Counted from the stretch's first letter, positions 11,932 to 21,031 are shown. The stretch is 64,000 bases of DNA from Pectobacterium polaris (GCF_002307355.1 NZ_CP017481.1:3348001-3412000); one strand, 5' to 3'. Notes: a model not told the origin generated them from the sequence alone. Program-made: numbers and translations.

Positions 11932-12507
11932 TTACTTCACGTATTGGAAGAGGTAGGTTTGCGCTGACTGCAAAAAGCGAAATGACTGCTCATAGGTGCA
12001 GCAATCCAGATTCTTTTGTGGCTGATACAGCGAAAAAACGATACAGGCAAGACACAGAAAACGTTCCAACTGATTGCCTTTCTGACTGTTTAAAATCGGC
12101 AAGCGGAAACGCCAGCGACAGGGCCAGAGCAGGGGAACGCCCGAGGGCGTCAGCATATCCGCGAGAATGTGGCTCAGATAACCGACGATCATGGCATGGT
12201 AGGCATCGGTCGGAATCGGCCAGTCTGGCGGCAGGCGCGTCTGAATAAAGAAAATACCGGCGGCGATGGCAAGGAGGCTGTGCGTAAACCCGCGATGACC
12301 AAAGAGGCGAGCAATGGGCGAAGAAAGCCACTTCAGGCGCTGCCCGAGGACGGATTTAGGGTGATCGATATCGGGCAGCAGCGCGGTAAGGAGTGCACCG
12401 GGAATAATGTGCCACCAGTCTCCGGTAGCCAGCGCAGGCGATAACTCAACTTTCTTAGCCAGAATCGCGCAGGCAACAGAAAACAGCAGGTGTCCTTCCG
12501 CAGTCAT
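11932..12507 (-). CDS. ydjM: YdjM-family inner-membrane metal-dependent hydrolase, SOS-linked
   Basis: A 191-residue membrane protein of the YdjM family. The starting MTAEGHLLFSVACAI, the DIDHP and FGHRGFTHS motifs (Asp/His likely metal ligands) and HILADMLTP are all conserved. In E. coli ydjM is repressed by LexA and its function is unknown. A LexA box lies 19 bases upstream of the ATG here, so SOS control appears conserved. The C-terminal 35 residues look unlike E. coli. Confidence 0.9.
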   Translation of the reverse strand: MTAEGHLLFSVACAILAKKVELSPALATGDWWHIIPGALLTALLPDIDHPKSVLGQRLKWLSSPIARLFGHRGFTHSLLAIAAGIFFIQTRLPPDWPIPTDAYHAMIVGYLSHILADMLTPSGVPLLWPCRWRFRLPILNSQKGNQLERFLCLACIVFSLYQPQKNLDCCTYEQSFRFLQSAQTYLFQYVK

Positions 12508-12525
12508 GAAACTTCTCAAATAAAA

Positions 12526-12541
12526 CTGTTATTTTATACAG
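12526..12541 (-). promoter_or_regulatory. LexA (SOS) box of ydjM
   Basis: CTGTTATTTTATACAG on the plus strand matches CTGT-N8-ACAG with an AT-rich centre. It is 19 bp from the ydjM start. Confidence 0.82.
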
Positions 12542-12587
12542 TATAAGAGATTATCCCTGCCTGCGGAAGCGGTGACGGCGTAATGAT

Positions 12588-13541
12588 TTATTTCGGCTGT
12601 TCGTTATTTACCGGTAAAACACGCAGCCAGTTGTCCAGCAACTGAGGCCAGGCAACTGCAGGAAGTCCTTTGGTGCCGCGCAGGCCAAAACCGTGTTTAC
12701 CTTTCTCAAATAGATGCATTTCGACCGGAATCTGTTTTTCCCGTAGCGCGCTGAACATCACCAGACTGTTATCAACCGACACTGACGGATCGTCAACGGC
12801 ATGCACCAGAAACGTGGGAGGCGTCTGAGCGGTAACCTGCTTCTCTGGAGAATAGCGCAGCACCTGCGCTTCTGTTGGCTGTTCGCCGATTAGCTGTTTG
12901 CGCGAACCTGCGTGCGCAATATCCGCTTGCATAGAAATGACGGGGTACATCAGCACCATGAAGTCAGGGCGTGCGCTTACGCTGTCAATGGCATCCGTCG
13001 CGGAGTAAACGGACTGGGCGAATCGGGTTCCAAGGCTGGCTGCAACATGACCACCAGCGGAGAATCCCATAATACCAATACGCTGTGGGTTAATGTGCCA
13101 CTTCTCTGCGTTGGCTCTCAAGGTTCTGATTGCACGCTGGGCATCGGCTAACGGGGCGTCCGCGCCTTCTTTATGGCCTTCACCGGGCATGCGATAAGTC
13201 ATCACGAAAAGGGTATAGCCCTGTTGATTAAAGAACGGTGCGAGATCGCTGCCTTCCTTATCCAACACGACGCGCTGATAAGAACCGCCGGGCGTAATGA
13301 GCAAAGCCATGCCATTGGGCTTCTCTGCCGGATAAACAGTAATTTCGGGGCTGCGAATACCGGTTGCTGCTCGATCGGGAAGAGAGGGGTCTTTGCTGCG
13401 CTCGACCACTTGCGGCTGTACCGTTGAAGAAGAGGCACCCGGCGCTTCACCGTGTGGCCAGACAGGAAAAACAGGTTGAGCGTAACTTAATCCATTTACA
13501 GACATCATAATGGCCCCGACAAGCAGAGAACGAACAATCAT
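12588..13541 (-). CDS. paeX: Pectin acetylesterase, periplasmic
   Basis: A 317-residue alpha/beta hydrolase with a signal peptide (cleavage likely after SYA, residue 21). The nucleophile elbow is GFSAGG with Ser161; likely Asp and His partners are in HAVDDPSV and GKHGFGL. It matches the PaeX type of soft-rot bacteria, which removes acetyl groups from oligogalacturonates in the periplasm. It lies next to kdgN, as paeX does in Dickeya. It could be a more general carbohydrate esterase; the context favours PaeX. AGGTGA precedes the ATG. Confidence 0.86.
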   Translation of the reverse strand: MIVRSLLVGAIMMSVNGLSYAQPVFPVWPHGEAPGASSSTVQPQVVERSKDPSLPDRAATGIRSPEITVYPAEKPNGMALLITPGGSYQRVVLDKEGSDLAPFFNQQGYTLFVMTYRMPGEGHKEGADAPLADAQRAIRTLRANAEKWHINPQRIGIMGFSAGGHVAASLGTRFAQSVYSATDAIDSVSARPDFMVLMYPVISMQADIAHAGSRKQLIGEQPTEAQVLRYSPEKQVTAQTPPTFLVHAVDDPSVSVDNSLVMFSALREKQIPVEMHLFEKGKHGFGLRGTKGLPAVAWPQLLDNWLRVLPVNNEQPK

Positions 13542-13889
13542 GATAGATCACCTGACAAAGGGAAGGAGGGGGAAATCGTTGGGCGGTGGTAAAAAATAGG
13601 GTAGCCATCACATCGGAGAAAAAATGACTACCCTGAACCGCAAACTTTAATAAAGAAATAACATTCATACACGAAGAGGGTAAATCAGACACAGCAATTC
13701 CAACAGCTAAAACGTATGTGGCTAAATCGCATTTAACGACACCACATGTAACAACGAAACGTAACTAACTTGCTTAACCTACGACGGACATCATAATAAA
13801 GGGATGCTAATGATAAAATTGAATGAATCAATTAACAATAACATCCCTTTTGCCAACTAATAACGCTTATTTAAATAACAAAGCCGTTA
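13542..13889. other. 348-bp gap between kdgN and paeX
   Basis: It holds the hairpin at 13798-13851 and, presumably, the paeX promoter. No ORF with a plausible start and no clear KdgR box was seen. Confidence 0.5.
13798..13851 (-). terminator. Probable kdgN terminator, two-tier stem
   Basis: On the minus strand AAAAGGGATG pairs with CATCCCTTT across about 35 bases, and the interior folds again through AATTGA/TCAATT. It begins about 40 bases after the kdgN stop. The T-run is short, so partial read-through into paeX is possible. Confidence 0.6.
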
Positions 13890-14597
13890 TTAGAAGCTGT
13901 ATTGCACACCAACACGGTAACGAGTTTGACGCTCGTCAGTAGTTTTACTGCCGGAAACGTTACCGATAGCCATATAAGGCTTCCAGTTTTTATCCAGTTT
14001 GTATGACAGTTTTACGTCGTGTGCAATGTCATAATTTTCATTATCTGCAAGAGGGGTATAAGCTGTAGAATTTGATTTTTTATAATCAAACTCATAGTCA
14101 ACCTGGAAGTCTTTCAGGAATTTATAGCTGACTACCGCTGTCAGGTTATAACCATTCTCTGAGGTTTCTTTTGTCGTCCCGATATTTTTGCTATAGCGTT
14201 TGTAATAAGGGCGATAACGCAGTGAGGTCGAAACGTCGTCAGTGATATTCACTTTACCACGTAGGTAAGGACGATAATTATTAGAGTCTGAGCTTGAATC
14301 TAAAGAGAAACCTGGTTCCAAAGAGAAAGTTTTGTTGAAGTTGTAAACATAGCTGGCAACTACTTCTGTGCCGTTGCTGACGGTTTCATGGAAAGGCTGA
14401 TCTTTCTTATCTGCACCAGTCCATTTCGCTTCTACTGATAAACCAAAGCCGCTTGCAAATCGGTGTGACATTGAAAGACGGTCTTTATGCGTATTACCGA
14501 CTTTATCTTGCATTTCATGACGGTAATCGAGCGTCACAGCCATTGCATTCACACTAATTAATGACGTAACTGCCAGAGCTAGTAATTTAACTTTCAT
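13890..14597 (-). CDS. kdgN: Oligogalacturonate-specific porin (KdgM family)
   Basis: A 235-residue outer-membrane beta-barrel. The signal peptide is cleaved after NAMA (residue 20). Mature strands alternate hydrophobic and polar residues, and the protein ends in Phe (VGVQYSF), as needed for barrel assembly. It belongs to the KdgM/KdgN family that passes acidic pectin fragments into the periplasm. The choice of KdgN over KdgM rests on its position between paeX and the tog genes. The upstream gap carries CRP- and KdgR-like sites. Confidence 0.88.
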   Translation of the reverse strand: MKVKLLALAVTSLISVNAMAVTLDYRHEMQDKVGNTHKDRLSMSHRFASGFGLSVEAKWTGADKKDQPFHETVSNGTEVVASYVYNFNKTFSLEPGFSLDSSSDSNNYRPYLRGKVNITDDVSTSLRYRPYYKRYSKNIGTTKETSENGYNLTAVVSYKFLKDFQVDYEFDYKKSNSTAYTPLADNENYDIAHDVKLSYKLDKNWKPYMAIGNVSGSKTTDERQTRYRVGVQYSF

Positions 14598-14692
14598 TGT
14601 TATATTCCCTACTGGTTAGGATATCTCTAATAAAAAACACGCATTATGCTTTTTGGGACAAGTTCTATTCTATTTATTATTAAATTACGTTC

Positions 14693-14710
14693 TGTGATCG
14701 AGATCGGTTT
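14693..14710 (-). promoter_or_regulatory. Putative CRP site upstream of kdgN
   Basis: TGTGATCGAGATCGGTTT has one perfect TGTGA half, a GATC-NN-GATC-like core and a degraded second half. It is 96 bp upstream of the kdgN start. Confidence 0.5.
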
Positions 14711-14720
14711 GGGTAACAAA

Positions 14721-14743
14721 AAGTAAAATGGGGTTTCAAATTG
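14721..14743 (-). promoter_or_regulatory. Putative KdgR box upstream of kdgN
   Basis: On the minus strand TTTGAAACCCCATTTTACT fits the KdgR operator pattern (TGAAA-N5-TTTYA) with small deviations. It lies about 125 bp from the start and just upstream of the CRP-like site. Confidence 0.5.
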
Positions 14744-14787
14744 TGAGGGAGATCGAATTGGATATGGCGGTTGTTTTAATTTAAATG

Positions 14788-14816
14788 AAAAATCCCTGCC
14801 GTCAGTGCGGCAGGGA
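14788..14816 (-). terminator. Terminator of the pelW-togMNAB operon
   Basis: Minus strand ATCCCTGCC / GGCAGGGAT 9-bp stem, 8-nt loop, then TTTT, about 30 bases after the togB stop. It separates tog from kdgN. Confidence 0.86.
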
Positions 14817-14844
14817 TGAATTACAGCCTAAAACATGTACGACA

Positions 14845-16134
14845 TTATTTCATTGCACGTTTCAGAATACGCTCTGATTGACGCTGGAAGTATTTCGCCG
14901 CGTCTTCCACTGATTTCTGACCGTAATCGATAGACTGGATGGTATCACCAAACAGAGAAACGATTTGTGGGTCATCGAAATAAGGGGAAACAGCAACGTC
15001 ATGCGGCAGAGACAGCGCCAGTTTCAACCCAGAAACCGCTGGTGCATCGTCTTTGATGATGCCATCAGCCGTCAGTTGAGCCACGGCGGCTTTACTCAAC
15101 GGTACGCCACGTTCCAGACCCAGCGCCTGAGCACCTTCTTTGCTGTTCAGCAGGAAGTTGATCAACTGAGCAGACTCTTTAGGATGCTTGGTTGACTTAC
15201 CGATAGACAGCATCTGTGCAGGTTTGAAGAACAAGCCGGCATCTTTCGCACCAGGCAGCATCGGATAGTTACCCAATGCCAGTTTTGCTGGTGGTTGCAG
15301 GTTGTCAGAGTACTTAGTAATGGTGGAGTTCCACATGTAAGTACCAGACCACTCGCCGTTGATCCATGGCTTCATCTCATACATGTTGCTCTTGCCGAAA
15401 GAGGCATAGTATTTCGCATCAGGCATGACATGGCTGTCGATCAGTTTCTTATACATGCCAAAGAATTCAACCCATTGCGCATCGGTGTAGGCGAATTTTT
15501 GACTTTTTACATCAATAGCAGGGATGTTGTATTTCTGAACCATGTAAGAGTTCAGCAGAGCCAGAGAATCCTGGTGTTCCAATACGATAGGGTAGTATTG
15601 GTCGCCCAGTTTTTCTTTGAACACTTTACCGGCGTTCAGCAGCTCGTCCCAGGTTTTCGGATATTCCAGTCCCGCTTTTTGCCAGCTTTCGGTGTTGAAG
15701 TAGAACACGCGAGCAGTAACAGAAATTGGAATACCGTTCAGTTTGCCGTTGACTGTGGTGTTTTGCAGTTCTTTTGACTCGAACTGGGTCAGATCCAGAG
15801 AATCTTTAACCTTGTTCAGATCGTAAAAACCATCGCCGTTTTTAGAGAAAATCGGCAGCCAGTTCCAGTTGGTCTGCATCACATCTGGCTCGGTGTTACC
15901 GGCAATCTGTGTTGTCAGACGAGACAGGTGACCATCCCAGCCGGTGTATTCCGCTTTCACGGTGATGTTTGGATGCTGCTTATGGAACTCTTCAATCGCT
16001 TTGAGCGTCTGCTGGTGACGGCTGTTGCCGCCCCACCAGGACATTCTCAATTCAACATTATCAGCGGCTAAAGACGGCATTGCCACTAACGCCAGAGATG
16101 AAACTATTAACGTGTGTAGGATCGCTTTTTTCAT
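14845..16134 (-). CDS. togB: Oligogalacturonide-binding periplasmic protein
   Basis: A 429-residue solute-binding protein of the sugar ABC family 1 (MalE/UgpB-like). The signal peptide ends at SLA (residue 23), and mature protein begins ADNVELRMSWWGG. It would capture oligogalacturonides in the periplasm for TogMN-TogA. It is the last gene of the minus-strand run pelW-togM-togN-togA-togB, with 15 bases from the togA stop and AGGAG before its ATG. Gene order equals the characterised tog locus of Dickeya. Confidence 0.92.
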   Translation of the reverse strand: MKKAILHTLIVSSLALVAMPSLAADNVELRMSWWGGNSRHQQTLKAIEEFHKQHPNITVKAEYTGWDGHLSRLTTQIAGNTEPDVMQTNWNWLPIFSKNGDGFYDLNKVKDSLDLTQFESKELQNTTVNGKLNGIPISVTARVFYFNTESWQKAGLEYPKTWDELLNAGKVFKEKLGDQYYPIVLEHQDSLALLNSYMVQKYNIPAIDVKSQKFAYTDAQWVEFFGMYKKLIDSHVMPDAKYYASFGKSNMYEMKPWINGEWSGTYMWNSTITKYSDNLQPPAKLALGNYPMLPGAKDAGLFFKPAQMLSIGKSTKHPKESAQLINFLLNSKEGAQALGLERGVPLSKAAVAQLTADGIIKDDAPAVSGLKLALSLPHDVAVSPYFDDPQIVSLFGDTIQSIDYGQKSVEDAAKYFQRQSERILKRAMK

Positions 16135-16149
16135 CGGTTACTACTCCTG

Positions 16150-17277
16150 TTAAAGAGAGATATTTTTTTCTGTTTTTGCATCAAAAATATGGCATTTTTC
16201 CATGTCGAACTGGAAATACACCGGACGATGCAGGCCCTTCTCAATAATCAGCCGACCTTCGTCATAAGGAATGCGGCTGGTTAATTCAAAGCCATCGACT
16301 TTAATGTACATAAAGAATTCGTGACCCATGTTTTCTACGCGAACCAGCTCACCCTGTGAGTGGCTGCCTTCAAATGGCGTATCTGACACGGAAACATAGT
16401 CTGGGCGAACGCCGAAGAATACGTCTTGTCCTACATAGCTGCGGACTTTGTCTTGCTTCGCGCTGTTTAACACCAGCGCGTTATTACCCACTACAACGCC
16501 AATCTGACCGTCTTTCTCGACCAGTTTACACGGCTTAATGTTCATTTCTGGTGAGCCAATGAAGCCAGCAACGAACATGTTGACAGGGAAGTGGTACAGG
16601 TTATCCGGCGTATCGACCTGCATGATGTGACCGAGTTTCATGACGCAGATACGGTCGCCCATGGTCATTGCTTCAGTCTGATCGTGGGTAACATAGACCG
16701 TTGTTGCTGCTTTACCGCTTTTCTTCAACTGTTTATGCAGGTCAGAAATACGGATACGCATCGAAGCACGCAGTTTCGCATCCAGGTTAGACAATGGTTC
16801 GTCAAACAGGAACACATCTGGTTTTTTAACGATGGCGCGGCCTACGGCCACACGCTGTGCCTGACCACCAGACAGCTGGCGCGGCAGACGATCCATCAGG
16901 TCTTCCAGCTCCAGAATTTTGGACGCTTCAGCGACCTGTGCTTCAATTTGCTCTTTAGGCAGTTTGCTCAGCTTCAGACCAAATGCCAGATTCTCTTTTA
17001 CCGTCATGTGAGGGTAGAGGGCGTAGTTCTGGAACACCATGGCAATGCCACGCTCTTTTGGCGCCAGATTGTTAACAACGCGCTCGCCGATACGGACTTC
17101 ACCGCCGCTGATGGTTTCCAGACCCGCCAGCATACGCAGCGTAGTGGATTTCGCACAGCCAGACGGGCCGACGATAACCATGAATTCACCATCTTTAATG
17201 GTCAGGTCGATGCCGTGAACCGCTTTGAAACCGTTGGTGTATACTTTTTCCAACTTTTTGAAAATAACTTCAGCCAT
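16150..17277 (-). CDS. togA: Oligogalacturonide ABC transporter ATPase
   Basis: A 375-residue MalK/UgpC-type ATPase. Walker A is GPSGCAKST (37-45), signature LSGGQ (135-139), Walker B VFLFDE (155-160), switch His198, and a C-terminal regulatory TOBE-like domain follows from about 240. The Walker A carries Ala where the second conserved Gly is usual (GCGKS); codon GCG is clear. It energises import through TogM and TogN. GAGGA precedes the ATG, and togN ends 13 bases upstream. Confidence 0.93.
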   Translation of the reverse strand: MAEVIFKKLEKVYTNGFKAVHGIDLTIKDGEFMVIVGPSGCAKSTTLRMLAGLETISGGEVRIGERVVNNLAPKERGIAMVFQNYALYPHMTVKENLAFGLKLSKLPKEQIEAQVAEASKILELEDLMDRLPRQLSGGQAQRVAVGRAIVKKPDVFLFDEPLSNLDAKLRASMRIRISDLHKQLKKSGKAATTVYVTHDQTEAMTMGDRICVMKLGHIMQVDTPDNLYHFPVNMFVAGFIGSPEMNIKPCKLVEKDGQIGVVVGNNALVLNSAKQDKVRSYVGQDVFFGVRPDYVSVSDTPFEGSHSQGELVRVENMGHEFFMYIKVDGFELTSRIPYDEGRLIIEKGLHRPVYFQFDMEKCHIFDAKTEKNISL

Positions 17278-17290
17278 GATAAATCCTCTA

Positions 17291-18196
17291 TTAACCTTTA
17301 ATTCCGCTGCTGGTCACGCCTTGTACGAAGTAACGCTGTGCCAGGAAGAAAACAATAATGGATGGCAGAATGGAGATGCTGGACATGGCCAGGATTTCAT
17401 TCCACGGAGCGCCTTCAGTAACGTCGATAGACATTTTCAGCGCCAGCGCAATCGGATATTTATCCACGCTATAGACATAAATCAGCGGACCGATGAAGTC
17501 GTTCATTGACCACATGAACTGGAACAGCGCAACAGAGATGATGGCTGGTTTCAGAATCGGCACGACTACATACCACAGCACCTGGAAGGAGTTACAGCCA
17601 TCGATCTGGGCAGCTTCTTCCATATCACGTGGTACACCACGCAGGAACTGGATCAGCATGAACACAAAGAACCCTTGTGTTGCAAACGCCAGCGGCAAAT
17701 ACAGTGGTAGATAGCTGTTCAGCATGCCCATTTCACGGAACATGAGGTACTGCGGAATCAACAGTACGGTGCTTGGCAACAGCATGGTGGTAATCAGCGT
17801 GGCAAACCAGAAGTTCTTCCACGGAATGTCAAAGCGAGCGAAGCCATAAGCCACAATCACCGAGGAAATGACGGTCAGAACCACTTTCGGAATCACATAC
17901 TGGAAAGTGTTAATCATGTAGTGACCGAAGTTATATTCCGTACCGGTTTTCCAACCGTTAACGAAACCGTCCCATGTGGCGTGTTCTGGCCACAGGCCCA
18001 GTGTCGTGAAGATCTCGTGGTTCGGTTTGAACGACGCTGAGAACATCCACGCCAGTGGGTAAAGCATCAGCAAGCCAACGAACAGCAGAACCACGTAACG
18101 GATGGTGGCACTGAGTTTCTCTTTACGCAGCGTACGGCGTACTTCTGCAGCGGCAATTTCTTGTGCTGTAGTCAGGTTTGAATGCATGTCAGCCAT
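17291..18196 (-). CDS. togN: Oligogalacturonide ABC transporter permease TogN
   Basis: A 301-residue MalG-type inner-membrane permease with six hydrophobic segments. The cytoplasmic EAA loop (EEAAQIDG, 193-200) contacts TogA. The start at MADMHSN has a strong AGGAGG 6 bases upstream and overlaps the togM stop by 8 bases, indicating translational coupling. The frame runs on to 18340 inside togM without supporting similarity. It partners TogM in the import channel. Confidence 0.92.
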   Translation of the reverse strand: MADMHSNLTTAQEIAAAEVRRTLRKEKLSATIRYVVLLFVGLLMLYPLAWMFSASFKPNHEIFTTLGLWPEHATWDGFVNGWKTGTEYNFGHYMINTFQYVIPKVVLTVISSVIVAYGFARFDIPWKNFWFATLITTMLLPSTVLLIPQYLMFREMGMLNSYLPLYLPLAFATQGFFVFMLIQFLRGVPRDMEEAAQIDGCNSFQVLWYVVVPILKPAIISVALFQFMWSMNDFIGPLIYVYSVDKYPIALALKMSIDVTEGAPWNEILAMSSISILPSIIVFFLAQRYFVQGVTSSGIKG

Positions 18197-19079
18197 TTTT
18201 TCCTCCTTTATCAGCGGAGTAGAACACCCAGTATTTCGACGACTTAAAGGAGATAGACGCAAATACCGCAACAACCAGGAACAGAACCCATGCCAGTGCA
18301 GCACCGTAGCCCATATCAAAATACTTGAACGCCGTATCATAGATATAGAGCGAGAACAGGTAGGTATAGTGCGTTGGACCGCCGCCAGTAATGACGTAAG
18401 GTGCCGTAAACTCCTGGAATGCCTGAGTGGTCTGCATGATAAAGTTAAAGAAAATAACCGGTGTAATCAGCGGTACCGTTACTTTCAGGAACATTTGCCA
18501 TTTGGATGCACCGTCGATCATGGCGGCTTCATACTGTGATTGCGGAACGTTCTGCAATGCAGCAAGGAAGATAACCATGGCGGAACCAAACTGCCATACG
18601 CGCAGCAGGGTTACCGACATCAGTGCCAGCGACGGTTCGCCCAGCCAGTTGATAGCGTCAAAGCCAAATACGCCGAGGAAGCTGTTCAGCAAGCCATCGA
18701 TGGCGAACAGAGCACGCCACAGAACGGCGATTGCCACGCTGCTACCCAGAATAGAAGGCACATAGTAAGCAGTACGGAAGAAACCGATACCACGTAATTT
18801 GAAATTAAGTACAAACGCAATTAACAGTGCGAAGATTAATTTCAATGGAATGGTCAGAAATACATAGGCAAAGGTGACGCCCATTGATTTCCAAAAGAGA
18901 TCATCCTCCATGAACATACGGTGATAGTTCTCAAGACCCGTAAATTCAGGCGGATTTATCAAATCATACTCAGTAAAACTGAGGATAAATGACGAAACAA
19001 AGGGGAAAGCGGTAAAAACTATCAGCCCTATAATATAGGGGGAGATATAGGCTAACCCCAGCATTCTGTTTTCATTCAT
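18189..19079 (-). CDS. togM: Oligogalacturonide ABC transporter permease TogM
   Basis: A 296-residue MalF-type permease of the sugar ABC family. Hydrophobic segments lie near 10-35, 68-92, 105-125, 155-175 and in the C-terminal half, and the EAA loop is EAAMIDG at 184-190. It is the first of the four tog genes, starting 47 bases after the pelW stop. With TogN it forms the inner-membrane path for pectin oligomers. Confidence 0.92.
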   Translation of the reverse strand: MNENRMLGLAYISPYIIGLIVFTAFPFVSSFILSFTEYDLINPPEFTGLENYHRMFMEDDLFWKSMGVTFAYVFLTIPLKLIFALLIAFVLNFKLRGIGFFRTAYYVPSILGSSVAIAVLWRALFAIDGLLNSFLGVFGFDAINWLGEPSLALMSVTLLRVWQFGSAMVIFLAALQNVPQSQYEAAMIDGASKWQMFLKVTVPLITPVIFFNFIMQTTQAFQEFTAPYVITGGGPTHYTYLFSLYIYDTAFKYFDMGYGAALAWVLFLVVAVFASISFKSSKYWVFYSADKGGKNG

Positions 19080-19126
19080 AATGCTTACCTATTGATTAAT
19101 TGTGAACCATTAAAAAAAACATAAAA

Positions 19127-20758
19127 TTAAGCTGTTAATAACTCTGGATAAATTAATTCCACGTCATAAACAATTCTATTTTCCCCGTTAACGTGAAAAT
19201 CACCGTGAACATATCCACCTTGTGTCAGATACGGCGGGATATCGTTTAATTTGTTGCGACAAGCGGCAACGAAAGTCAGTAAAGCCAGCGGATAGCTATC
19301 ATCCAGACGAACATAACGATGCTGTGCGGAGCGAACGAACAAACCACGATGGAAATGTTGTTCAAACAGAACGCCAGCCAACTGCGCGGCGTAATGTGCC
19401 CAGGATTCTGATTGTTTGTGATCGGCCAGTTCAATGACGGTCAACAAGAGTAATGGGCTGGCGATGTGCTGAATGTCTTCTTTGTTCAGCCGCGTCAGCA
19501 TGGTGTTAACCAGAGCGTACAGGTCCTCATCGCCACTCAGACGATAAGCACGAACCAGCGGTAATAAATAATCACCTTCTAATGCAAACGGTTTTAATTC
19601 CGTTCCCGCTTTGCCGTAATAGCCATCGCGTTTAAAACGGTAGCCTGTCATGTCCTGGCCGTTGTTCCACATTGGGCGCAACGTGTTGCTGGTGACATCG
19701 TAGGCGTACTGATAGTAATTTTTTAACCCTGAAATAACCCAGTCCAGCATTTCTGCATCAGGCTGCGTGCGGAGAATATCCAGCATTGCCAGTGGGTTAT
19801 CAATCAGCAGTGGGCGCATATCACGGAACAGCACATTGGCTTCACGTGCAATTTCACCGAACTCTGGGCCAAACTGGCGTTGGGCGCGATCGCCAAACCA
19901 GGACTGCGTCTGATTGTCGTCTTCCGGCACCGGTTGGCGCTGCTGTGGTGAACTGAACTGATACACGGGCATACCGGTTTCTGGGTTGCGGGCCAAAACG
20001 TATTGGCGATAAAGATGCTTACCCCAGGCCGCGGCGTGACTATCGCCCGTGTATTCTGCGTATTTGAACGCGGCATAAATCAGGTCTGTGCCAGCATTAA
20101 CAAAAGTCAGTCCCTTCGTTAATGGCAGAACAGGCCACTGTGCCGGATTGACAACATCATGGCGGGCATGCAGGAACACATTTGGATCGCGTTTTTTGCT
20201 GTAATCACCATGACGACCCAGATCCAGAGAATCCCAGTCTTCAACGTGTGCGTTCCAGAAACCCTGAAAGAAATTCAGCGTCTTTTCCGCATTAACACGA
20301 TGCAACAACGCGTAATAGGGCAGGTGGTGTTTTAATTCATGCACCTGAGCTTTGGATTCTGGCCCTTCGCCTGCCAGCGTATCCAGGTTAATAAAGCGGT
20401 GACCGCCCCAGAAGAACAGGCCGCTATTATCATCAACGAAATGATCCAGGAAATATTCGCTTTGTGCGATAGCGTGCTGCTGGTAACTCTCATTACCCGT
20501 AACGACGCTCATGGCACACAGCGTTCTTAGCCAATTTTGCTGGCTGGCAAAATTAGAAATAGGTGCGGTATGTCCATCTGGGAATTTCCACATCGCAGGT
20601 GCATAATTTTCCACATCAAAACCGTCAGCCAATAATAATGTCGGCTGACTTTGGCTGCGGCCTTTATCCTGAACGCAGGCAATGTGGCTATCGAGTGCTG
20701 CAACCCATTCGTCGAGCTGCGATTTCCTGCTGGTGTATAAGCTTTCAAAAATACTCAT
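19127..20758 (-). CDS. pelW: Cytoplasmic exo-pectate lyase (polysaccharide lyase family 2)
   Basis: A 543-residue enzyme without signal peptide. It matches the PL2 PelW type, which releases unsaturated digalacturonate from imported oligogalacturonides. Histidine- and tryptophan-rich regions (FFWGGHRFINLD, NVFLHARHD) are consistent with the family. The start at MSIFESLYTS has AGAAGG upstream; the frame to 20809 is discarded. It leads the operon with togMNAB, linking uptake to intracellular cleavage, and is preceded by KdgR- and CRP-like sites. Confidence 0.9.
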   Translation of the reverse strand: MSIFESLYTSRKSQLDEWVAALDSHIACVQDKGRSQSQPTLLLADGFDVENYAPAMWKFPDGHTAPISNFASQQNWLRTLCAMSVVTGNESYQQHAIAQSEYFLDHFVDDNSGLFFWGGHRFINLDTLAGEGPESKAQVHELKHHLPYYALLHRVNAEKTLNFFQGFWNAHVEDWDSLDLGRHGDYSKKRDPNVFLHARHDVVNPAQWPVLPLTKGLTFVNAGTDLIYAAFKYAEYTGDSHAAAWGKHLYRQYVLARNPETGMPVYQFSSPQQRQPVPEDDNQTQSWFGDRAQRQFGPEFGEIAREANVLFRDMRPLLIDNPLAMLDILRTQPDAEMLDWVISGLKNYYQYAYDVTSNTLRPMWNNGQDMTGYRFKRDGYYGKAGTELKPFALEGDYLLPLVRAYRLSGDEDLYALVNTMLTRLNKEDIQHIASPLLLLTVIELADHKQSESWAHYAAQLAGVLFEQHFHRGLFVRSAQHRYVRLDDSYPLALLTFVAACRNKLNDIPPYLTQGGYVHGDFHVNGENRIVYDVELIYPELLTA

Positions 20759-20798
20759 GGAGTACCTTCTTATGGAACCGTGTGAACAGTTCCTTATA

Positions 20799-20819
20799 AA
20801 TAGAAACACTGTTTTGATT
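20799..20819 (-). promoter_or_regulatory. KdgR box upstream of pelW
   Basis: The core TAGAAACACTGTTTTGA fits the KdgR palindrome (GAAAC-N3-GTTTY), 41 bp before the pelW ATG. The position would allow repression of pelW-togMNAB, relieved by 2-keto-3-deoxygluconate. Confidence 0.7.
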
Positions 20820-20867
20820 GATTATATTGCGCTATTAACCTTGTCGTCATGCACGCAATATCGAAAG

Positions 20868-20885
20868 TGTGATCAAAGTCGGAAC
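20868..20885 (-). promoter_or_regulatory. Putative CRP site upstream of pelW
   Basis: TGTGATCAAAGTCGGAAC: one good half-site and a weak second half, 110 bp upstream of pelW. Confidence 0.42.
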
Positions 20886-20897
20886 GTTGTTTTGATT
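20881..20897 (-). promoter_or_regulatory. Possible second KdgR-like box upstream of pelW
   Basis: GGAACGTTGTTTTGATT has the same right half and spacing as the box at 20799 but a poorer left half. It overlaps the CRP-like site. Confidence 0.3.
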
Positions 20898-20965
20898 TTT
20901 TTTAAGAAAGGATTTTGGCAGGAGAAAGAATCATGAAAAACGAAATAACAACTTGAAAAACAAAT

Positions 20966-20993
20966 AAAAAGCACAACCGAAATTGTGCTTTTT
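20966..20993 (-). terminator. kduD terminator
   Basis: AAAAAGCACAA / TTGTGCTTTTT stem with CCGAAA loop, followed by T residues on the minus strand. It is 39 bases beyond the kduD stop. Confidence 0.86.
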
Positions 20994-21031
20994 ATCGTAG
21001 GTTGGCGAAATGCCGCTAAGAAAAATTTCCT

